A stretch of 64,000 nucleotides of DNA from Vogesella aquatica. GTDB taxonomy: Bacteria; Pseudomonadota; Gammaproteobacteria; Burkholderiales; Chromobacteriaceae. Of the stretch, positions 58,588 to 64,000 are shown in pieces; position 1 is the stretch's first letter; each line of letters starts with the position of its first letter. The translations under genes and the position numbers were made by a program. The DNA lies in contig NZ_JAQQLF010000004.1 in NCBI RefSeq assembly GCF_028548455.1, forward strand, positions 172,948 to 236,947. Reading direction: 5' to 3'. Under the pieces are notes generated by a model that saw nothing but the letters and a program-made list of their open reading frames with translations, searched no databases and was not told the origin of the DNA.

Positions 58588-59448
58588 TCAGGCGTCTATC
58601 ACAACACCGTGGCTAAGTGCGGCTTTCATTTTGCCCAGTGCTTTCGCTTCGATCTGGCGGATGCGCTCGGCAGATACGCCAAATTCGGCAGCCAGATCGT
58701 GCAATGTGGCACCGCTGTCATCGGCCAGCCAGCGCGCTTCGATAATGCGGCGGCTGCGCGGGTCCAGTGTAGCCAATGCGTGCTCGATACCTTCGCCCTG
58801 CAGCGTGTCCAGCGCGCGGCGTTCCATGGCTCGGGTAGGCTCGTGGTGGCTGTCGGCCAGCCAGTCGATAGGTGCAAAGCCTTCGTCGTCACCTTCATCG
58901 GCCAACAGGGCCATATCCTGGCCGCTCATGCGCGTTTCCATTTCACGCACTTCTTCCGGCTTTACCCCTAGCTGTTCAGCAATGGCTTGTGCTTCTTTTT
59001 CTGACAAGGCAGAAAAGCCCTGCTTCATGCTGCGCAGGTTAAAGAACAGTTTGCGCTGTGGCTTGGTGGTGGCAATACGTACCAGGCGCCAGTTACGCAG
59101 GATGAATTCGTGAATTTCGGCCTTGATCCAATGCACGGCGAACGAGAACAGGCGCACACCGCGGGTAGGTTCAAAGCGTTTTACCGCTTTCATCAGGCCG
59201 ATATTACCTTCCTGAATCAGGTCGGCTTGCGGCAGGCCATAGCCAGAGTAGCCGCGGGCAATCGATACCACTACGCGCAGGTGCGATAGCACCAGGCGCT
59301 TGGCTGCCTCCAGGTCGCCTTGTTCCTGCTGGCGCGTGGCAAGCTCGAACTCTTCTTCCGGCGTGAGCATGGGGATGCTGTTGACGGTCTGGATATACTG
59401 TTCCAGGCTGCCGTTGGCAGAGAGTACGGGCAAAGCAATCGTGGTCAT
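58588..59448 (-). CDS. rpoH: Heat-shock sigma factor RpoH (sigma-32)
   Basis: 286 residues. Region 2 (LSHLRVVVSIARGYSGYGLPQADLIQEGN), the RpoH box (KPQRKLFFNLRSMKQ) which distinguishes it from other sigmas, and region 4 helix-turn-helix (LHDLAAEFGVSAERIRQIEAKA). Start at 59448; AGGATAATCAGCGT before it. Translational thermosensor structure in the leader is possible but not clear here. Adjacent to ftsX, the common proteobacterial order ftsY-ftsE-ftsX-rpoH. Confidence 0.97.
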   Translation of the reverse strand: MTTIALPVLSANGSLEQYIQTVNSIPMLTPEEEFELATRQQEQGDLEAAKRLVLSHLRVVVSIARGYSGYGLPQADLIQEGNIGLMKAVKRFEPTRGVRLFSFAVHWIKAEIHEFILRNWRLVRIATTKPQRKLFFNLRSMKQGFSALSEKEAQAIAEQLGVKPEEVREMETRMSGQDMALLADEGDDEGFAPIDWLADSHHEPTRAMERRALDTLQGEGIEHALATLDPRSRRIIEARWLADDSGATLHDLAAEFGVSAERIRQIEAKALGKMKAALSHGVVIDA

Positions 59449-59558
59449 ACGCTGATTATCCTTGTGGAAACCTGAGCTGATCTTAGCACTCCCGGTAGGA
59501 GAGTGCCAGAAGGGCACAGGTTCCCGGCGATGGCATTTATTTATGATGGCGATAGCGA

Positions 59559-60470
59559 TTAGCGGGCGCGCAGTTTGCGCAGGTAGTGGTCTGCCGCCAG
59601 GCGTGCACCCACGATACCCAGGCCAATGCTGGTTGCGGCCAACATGAGGAGCTCGGCAGGCAGCAGGCTGCGTAGCACAATGCTTTCGCTGTAGAGCTGG
59701 GCAAAACCATTTAGTGCTGGTGCGGCTTGGGTGACAAACACAGTGCACAGTGCCCAGCAGCACAGTGCACTGAGCAGGCCTTGCCATACGGCGTAGTACA
59801 TGAAGGGTCGGCGAATAAAGCTATCGGTTGCGCCAATCAGTTTGGCAACTTCGATCTCTTCCTGCCGGGCCAGTATCTGCATGCGTATGCTGTTGTGGGT
59901 AATCAGTACCAGTGCCAGGCCAAAGCTGATACCCAGGAACCAGGCCAGCTGCATGGCCAGCTCCAGCAAACCGTGCAGGCGCTTGGCCCAGGCCGCATCA
60001 AACTGCGCCTGTTCCACCATGGGCAGGCCGGAGAGCTCGCGTTGCAGCATCTCCAGTGCTTCAGGTGTGGCATCGTCTTTGGGCTGCACGACAAAGGCGT
60101 GGGGTAGGGGGTTGCTGCCCAGGCCTTCGCTAATACCACTCATGCCGCTACGCTGCTCCAGCTGCTGCAGGGCCGCATCCTTTGAGATAAAGCTGAAGCT
60201 GGCCACGCGCGGGTGGGTTTGCAGGCTGGCTTGTACTGCAGCCAAGTCGGCTTGTTCGGTGGATAGCTCCATGAACAGCGTGATCTGTGGCGTGGCGGTA
60301 AGCTTGCCTACCCATGTTTGCACGCTGGTCGCGGCCAGATACAGCGATACCGGCAGCGACAGGGCAATGGCCAGCATCAGCAGATTCAGCAGGCTGCCTA
60401 CAGGCTGGCGCAGCATTTTCAGCAGGGCAAGTCGGGCGTCCTGCCAGTGCAGGTAGAAGTAGTGTTTCAT
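59559..60470 (-). CDS. ftsX: Cell-division ABC transporter permease FtsX
   Basis: 303 residues, four helices: N-terminal LLNLLMLAIALSLPVSLYLA, large periplasmic domain, then three C-terminal helices (LAWFLGISFGLALVLITHN, WQGLLSALCCWALCTVF, LLMLAATSIGLGIVGARLA). Together with FtsE it controls septal peptidoglycan hydrolysis by an amidase activator. Its ATG overlaps ftsE stop by ATGA. Confidence 0.95.
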   Translation of the reverse strand: MKHYFYLHWQDARLALLKMLRQPVGSLLNLLMLAIALSLPVSLYLAATSVQTWVGKLTATPQITLFMELSTEQADLAAVQASLQTHPRVASFSFISKDAALQQLEQRSGMSGISEGLGSNPLPHAFVVQPKDDATPEALEMLQRELSGLPMVEQAQFDAAWAKRLHGLLELAMQLAWFLGISFGLALVLITHNSIRMQILARQEEIEVAKLIGATDSFIRRPFMYYAVWQGLLSALCCWALCTVFVTQAAPALNGFAQLYSESIVLRSLLPAELLMLAATSIGLGIVGARLAADHYLRKLRAR

Positions 60471-61120
60471 GAGGCAAACTGGCCCTCGCGCAGGCGGATA
60501 ATGCGGCGACCGTAGTCTTCCATCAGGGTTTCATCGTGTGCCGACACAATGACAGTGACACCTACCTGATGAAACGATTTGAACAGCTCCATGATGTCCA
60601 GTGCGTAAGCGCGGTCCAGGTTGGCCGAAGGCTCGTCGGCCAGCAGGATGCTGGGGCGGTGTACTACGGCGCGGGCGATACACAGCCGTTGCTGCTCGCC
60701 ACCGGATAGCCGTACCGGCATCACCTTTTCTTTGCCTAGCAAACCGACCTTGTCCAGTGCCGCGCGTACGCGGCGTGCCGCGTCGCGCCGGTCAAAACCG
60801 ATAATGTCCAGCGGCAGCATTACGTTGTCGAATACGCTGCGATCGAACAGGATCTTGTGGTCTTGAAACACAATGCCGATGTGCTGGCGAACGTAGGGCA
60901 GCTGGCTGGGGCGCAGGCGGCTCAGGTTCTGGTCATTCACCAGTACATTGCCGCTGGTGGCGCGTTCTATACCGGAAATCAGCTTCAGCAGGGTACTTTT
61001 ACCTGCGCCGGAATGGCCGGCGAGAAACAGCATTTCGCCGCTGTCTATGGTGAACGACAGGTTCTTGAGCGCATCGTGCCCGCCAGGGTAGCGTTTGCTC
61101 ACCTGTTCAAACTGGATCAT
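60467..61120 (-). CDS. ftsE: Cell-division ABC ATPase FtsE
   Basis: 217 residues. Walker A GHSGAGKSTLLKL, signature LSGGEQQRLCIARAV, Walker B ILLADEPSANLD and switch His VSAHDETLM. First gene of ftsEX. Located downstream of ftsY (46-base gap carrying a repeat copy), consistent with a four-gene unit. Confidence 0.97.
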   Translation of the reverse strand: MIQFEQVSKRYPGGHDALKNLSFTIDSGEMLFLAGHSGAGKSTLLKLISGIERATSGNVLVNDQNLSRLRPSQLPYVRQHIGIVFQDHKILFDRSVFDNVMLPLDIIGFDRRDAARRVRAALDKVGLLGKEKVMPVRLSGGEQQRLCIARAVVHRPSILLADEPSANLDRAYALDIMELFKSFHQVGVTVIVSAHDETLMEDYGRRIIRLREGQFAS

Positions 61121-61143
61121 TGCGCCTCCTCGTCAAGGGCAAA

Positions 61144-61153
61144 GGTTGGCCGC
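61144..61153 (+). repeat. Dispersed repeat copy between ftsE and ftsY
   Basis: AAAGGTTGGCCGCTGC; the only intergenic copy in the ftsY-rpoH block. Confidence 0.85.
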
Positions 61154-61166
61154 TGCTAGCGGGCGT

Positions 61167-62240
61167 CTAGTCAAACAGCGCGTCGATGTACGGGCCGGCC
61201 TGGAATGGGCGCAGGTCATCAATGCTTTCACCTACACCGATAAAGCGCAGCGGCACCGGACGCTGTTTGGCGATGGCGGCAATCACACCACCTTTGGCCG
61301 TGCCATCCAGTTTGGTCAGTACCAGGCCGGTGAGGCCTAGCGCATCATCAAACGCGATGACCTGGTTGATGGCGTTCTGGCCGATATTGGCATCCAGCAC
61401 CAGCATGACCTCATGCGGGCCATCCGGAATGGCTTTCTGGATCACGCGCTTTACCTTTTTGATTTCTTCCATCAGGTGCAGCTGGGTGGGCAGGCGGCCG
61501 GCGGTATCTGCCAGCACGATATCAATACCACGCGCCGTGGCTGCCTGGATGGCGTCGTAACAGACAGCTGCGGCATCGCCACTTTGTTGGGCAATGACGG
61601 TCACGTTGTTACGCTCACCCCATGCCATGAGTTGCTCGCGCGCAGCCGCACGGAAGGTATCGCCAGCGGCCAGCAGCACGCTCTTGCCCTGGCTCTGAAA
61701 ATACTTGGCCAGCTTGCCGATCGACGTGGTCTTGCCCGCACCGTTCACGCCCACCATCATGATCACAAATGGTTTCTTGCCGGCGGTATCCAGCGGTACT
61801 TCCAGTGGGCCGATCAATTCGCCCAGCGACGCTTTAAGTGTGCCCTTCAGCTCGCTGGCATCTTTCAGGCCGCCCAAGCTTACGCGATCACGTACGTCCT
61901 TCAGCAGATGGTTGGTGGCATCCACGCCCATGTCGGCGGTCAGCAGCACCGTTTCCAGCTCCTCGTACAGATCTTCATCGATTTTGCCACCACCGAACAG
62001 CGTGGCCAGCTGCTTGCCCAGCTTGTCGCGGGTTTTGGACAAACCGGCTTTCAGGCGTTCGGTCCAGCTTGCTTTGCGTGGCGGCTCTGCTGCAGCTTGG
62101 GCAATGACCACAGGTGCAACCGGTTCATCCGGAGCTTGTGTGGCAGCAGTGGCTGCGGGTTCGATAGCAACAGGCTCTGCCACCTTCTCTGCGGCGGCGG
62201 TTTCGGCGGGCGGGGTCTTTTTCTTGAAGAAGCTGAACAT
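61167..62240 (-). CDS. ftsY: Signal recognition particle receptor FtsY
   Basis: 357 residues. Acidic, Ala/Pro/Glu-rich N-terminal A region (about 15-75), then the NG GTPase domain: GVNGAGKTTSIGKLA (P-loop), AGDTFRAAAREQLMAWG, DTAGRLPTQLHLMEE, TKLDGTAKGGV and GVGESIDDLRPF. Docks ribosome-SRP at the inner membrane. Start at 62240 opens with FSFFKKK. Divergent from rsmD. Confidence 0.97.
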   Translation of the reverse strand: MFSFFKKKTPPAETAAAEKVAEPVAIEPAATAATQAPDEPVAPVVIAQAAAEPPRKASWTERLKAGLSKTRDKLGKQLATLFGGGKIDEDLYEELETVLLTADMGVDATNHLLKDVRDRVSLGGLKDASELKGTLKASLGELIGPLEVPLDTAGKKPFVIMMVGVNGAGKTTSIGKLAKYFQSQGKSVLLAAGDTFRAAAREQLMAWGERNNVTVIAQQSGDAAAVCYDAIQAATARGIDIVLADTAGRLPTQLHLMEEIKKVKRVIQKAIPDGPHEVMLVLDANIGQNAINQVIAFDDALGLTGLVLTKLDGTAKGGVIAAIAKQRPVPLRFIGVGESIDDLRPFQAGPYIDALFD

Positions 62241-62437
62241 GCTTATTGAATCTGCACACAAAATAAAGCCAGATTGTAGCCTTAAAACCGTGGTGTACGG
62301 GGGAATGAAGTGTCAACAAATGGCAAAACGCCAAAATCTATATATAAGGAATAAGTTGCTAGCAAACGCTGCTGTCAACAGTTGGGACGGCGCGGCGTTG
62401 ACGATGTAGAATTCTGCCCTTGAATTCAGGAGGATGC

Positions 62438-62989
62438 ATGACGCAGCAGCGCAACAAGGTTCGTATCATTGGTGGCAAATACCGCAGACGCTTGCTGGAT
62501 GTGCCAGAAGCTGAAGGTTTGCGGCCAACCCCGGACCGCGTGCGTGAGACGTTGTTTAACTGGCTGGGGCAAGAATTGTATGGCAAGCGTTGCCTGGACC
62601 TGTTTGCCGGTAGTGGCGCACTGGGTTTCGAAGCGGCTTCGCGCGAAGCACTACGTGTGCTGCTGGTAGAAAAGATGCGCCCGGTTGCCGCGGTTCTGCA
62701 AAAGAACAAGCAGCTATTGGCCGCCACGGAAATCGAGATTCTGGTACAGGATGCGCTGACGTACCTGAAGAACTGCCGCGAGCAGTTTGACGTGATCTTT
62801 GTTGACCCGCCTTACCAGAGCGCACTGCTTGAACAGGTATTGCCGCAGTTGGCTGCCATTCTGGCGCCAGGTGGCAAGCTGTATATCGAAACACCGCAGC
62901 ACTGCGATTTCCCTGGTTGGCAGGTCGAGCGCAGCTTGCGTGCTGGCAAGGTGCACTCTTGGTTGTTGTGTGCAGAATCGCACGAATAA
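62438..62989 (+). CDS. rsmD: 16S rRNA (guanine966-N2)-methyltransferase RsmD
   Basis: 183 residues. Landmarks: VRIIGGKYRRRLLDVP, RPTPDRVRETLFNWL, CLDLFAGSGALGFEAASR and VDPPYQSALL (DPPY). ATG at 62438 preceded by AGGAGG; an upstream in-frame TTG would add six residues. Divergent from ftsY, as in many proteobacteria. No coaD follows; a ferredoxin does. Confidence 0.95.
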   Translation: MTQQRNKVRIIGGKYRRRLLDVPEAEGLRPTPDRVRETLFNWLGQELYGKRCLDLFAGSGALGFEAASREALRVLLVEKMRPVAAVLQKNKQLLAATEIEILVQDALTYLKNCREQFDVIFVDPPYQSALLEQVLPQLAAILAPGGKLYIETPQHCDFPGWQVERSLRAGKVHSWLLCAESHE

Positions 62990-63030
62990 AGATATAACCC
63001 CGCGAACTTGCTTGTACGAGGGGTGAGTGA

Positions 63031-63318
<288 letters not shown>

Positions 63319-63342
63319 GGCTAAGTGACTGATTCGCAACAG

Positions 63343-63366
63343 AGCCCCGCGAAAAGCGGGGCTTTT
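63343..63366 (+). terminator. Terminator of the ferredoxin gene
   Basis: AGCCCCGC / GCGGGGCT with a GAAAA loop and short T-tract. Confidence 0.92.
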
Positions 63367-63400
63367 GTTTGAAAAAATAGAAAAATTCTCGAAAAAGCTA

Positions 63401-63429
63401 TTGACGCACTGGCAAGGTGTCTATACTAT
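63401..63429 (+). promoter_or_regulatory. Strong promoter of the tRNA-tuf operon
   Basis: -35 TTGACG at 63401-63406. -10 either TATACT (63422-63427, 15-base spacer) or TACTAT (63424-63429, 17-base spacer), followed by a G/C-rich discriminator (CGGGC), the kind seen in stringently controlled stable-RNA promoters. Confidence 0.75.
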
Positions 63430-63443
63430 TCGGGCTTCTTCAC

Positions 63444-63528
63444 GGGGGGATTCCCGAGCGGTCAAAGGGATCAGACTGTAAATCTGACGGCTCAGCCTTC
63501 GAAGGTTCGAATCCTTCTCCCCCCACCA
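63444..63528 (+). tRNA. tRNA-Tyr (GTA)
   Basis: 85 bases with long variable arm. Acceptor GGGGGGA pairs with TCCCCCC; anticodon GTA at 63478-63480; genomic CCA end at 63526-63528. Confidence 0.97.
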
Positions 63529-63576
63529 GTTGCTATGCATCTTGGCGGCAAGATTGTGAAGTCGTCCGGATCGTAG

Positions 63577-63650
63577 GCGGGTGTAGCTCAATGGTAGAGC
63601 AGAAGCCTTCCAAGCTTACGACGAGGGTTCGATTCCCTTCACCCGCTCCA
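63577..63650 (+). tRNA. tRNA-Gly (TCC)
   Basis: 74 bases with encoded CCA. Acceptor GCGGGTG/CACCCGC; anticodon loop CTTCCAA with TCC at 63609-63611; T-arm GAGGGTTCGATTCCCTT. Confidence 0.96.
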
Positions 63651-63675
63651 GGTTGTTGAATGGTTTGTATGTGAA

Positions 63676-63750
<75 letters not shown>

Positions 63751-63791
63751 TCATTTAAATGTAGACTTTATTCGTTATCAGGGAATTTGCC

Positions 63792-64000
63792 ATGGCAAAA
63801 GAAAAGTTTGCGCGGACCAAGCCGCACGTAAACGTTGGCACCATCGGTCACGTGGACCATGGTAAGACCACTCTGACTGCAGCTATCACCACCATTCTGT
63901 CCAAGAAATTCGGCGGCGAAGCTAAAGACTACTCCCAGATCGACAGCGCGCCAGAAGAAAAAGCCCGCGGTATTACCATTAACACCGCTCACGTAGAATA
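63792..64000 (+). CDS. tuf: Elongation factor Tu, N-terminal part (truncated by window)
   Basis: The frame runs to the right edge, giving the first 69 or so residues. [20 protein letters not shown] and the P-loop [14 protein letters not shown], then switch-I region [18 protein letters not shown]. Brings aminoacyl-tRNA to ribosomes. Second of the usual pair of tuf genes cannot be judged. Confidence 0.98.
   Translation, partial: MAKEKFARTKPHVNVGTIGHVDHGKTTLTAAITTILSKKFGGEAKDYSQIDSAPEEKARGITINTAHVE

Overview
The window is high-G+C DNA from a Gram-negative bacterium, most likely a betaproteobacterium of the order Neisseriales (Chromobacteriaceae-like). This is inferred from three things: the tRNA-Tyr/Gly/Thr-tuf arrangement, the rsmD/ftsY-ftsE-ftsX-rpoH block, and a type IV pilin locus with PglL-type oligosaccharyltransferases. 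I see chromosomal genes only: no phage, insertion sequence, CRISPR array or plasmid function. No stretch over 300 bases lacks a gene. The longest intergenic gaps (about 245-265 bases before secA, before the chemoreceptor, before proA, before the FAD oxidoreductase and between bioA and the first pilin) hold only terminators, promoters, a candidate operator or repeats.

Layout. 1-1.8 kb: end of a peptide ABC transporter operon (oppD partial, oppF). 2-9 kb: secA (minus), a Tat-exported PhoD phosphatase, a DciA-like DUF721 protein and a DUF3422 membrane protein. 9-17.4 kb: a chemoreceptor, prpE, proA, a membrane GGDEF cyclase and a glutamine-synthetase-like ligase. 17.4-30.3 kb: mostly small housekeeping or accessory genes (usp, tlyA, yceH-like, yfaZ-like, a pseudouridine synthase, a cupin, an LplT-PlsC fusion, a nicotinamide phosphoribosyltransferase, a hydrolase, a 2-hydroxyacid dehydrogenase with a periplasmic solute-binding protein, an EAL phosphodiesterase). 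30.3-34.2 kb: one 1281-residue FAD/Fe-S oxidoreductase. 34.4-39 kb: lptD-surA-pdxA. 39-47 kb: amgK-murU-ruvC, membrane proteins, ruvA, a short-chain dehydrogenase, a NYN-domain protein, ruvB and a class I amidotransferase. 47-53.6 kb: an Fe-S photolyase, proB, a PilZ-like protein and bioA. 53.7-58.5 kb: two type IV pilins followed by two PglL-like oligosaccharyltransferases, with a good sigma-54 promoter match ahead of the first pilin. 58.5-64 kb: rpoH, ftsX, ftsE, ftsY, rsmD, a ferredoxin, three tRNAs and the start of tuf.

The strongest unexplained signal is a dispersed short sequence, GGTTGGCCGC, with extended consensus (A/G)GGTTGGCCGCA. By eye I count 38 exact copies over both strands (18 plus, 20 minus). 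A base-composition model at about 64% G+C predicts well under one. Copies lie in genes and in intergenic sites. Eight places carry two copies or near-copies as inverted pairs, and in two of these the arms share the same substitution so that pairing is kept. Density, lack of strand bias and inverted pairing resemble the DNA uptake sequences of Neisseria and Pasteurellaceae, but the sequence itself differs from both. The window also encodes type IV pilins, one of which could be tested as a receptor.

Functional groupings: cell-envelope biogenesis (lptD, surA, amgK, murU, lplT-plsC, ftsEX), protein targeting (secA, ftsY), recombination and repair (ruvABC, photolyase), proline synthesis (proA and proB, 36 kb apart), c-di-GMP signalling (GGDEF, EAL and PilZ-like proteins) and type IV pili with probable O-glycosylation.
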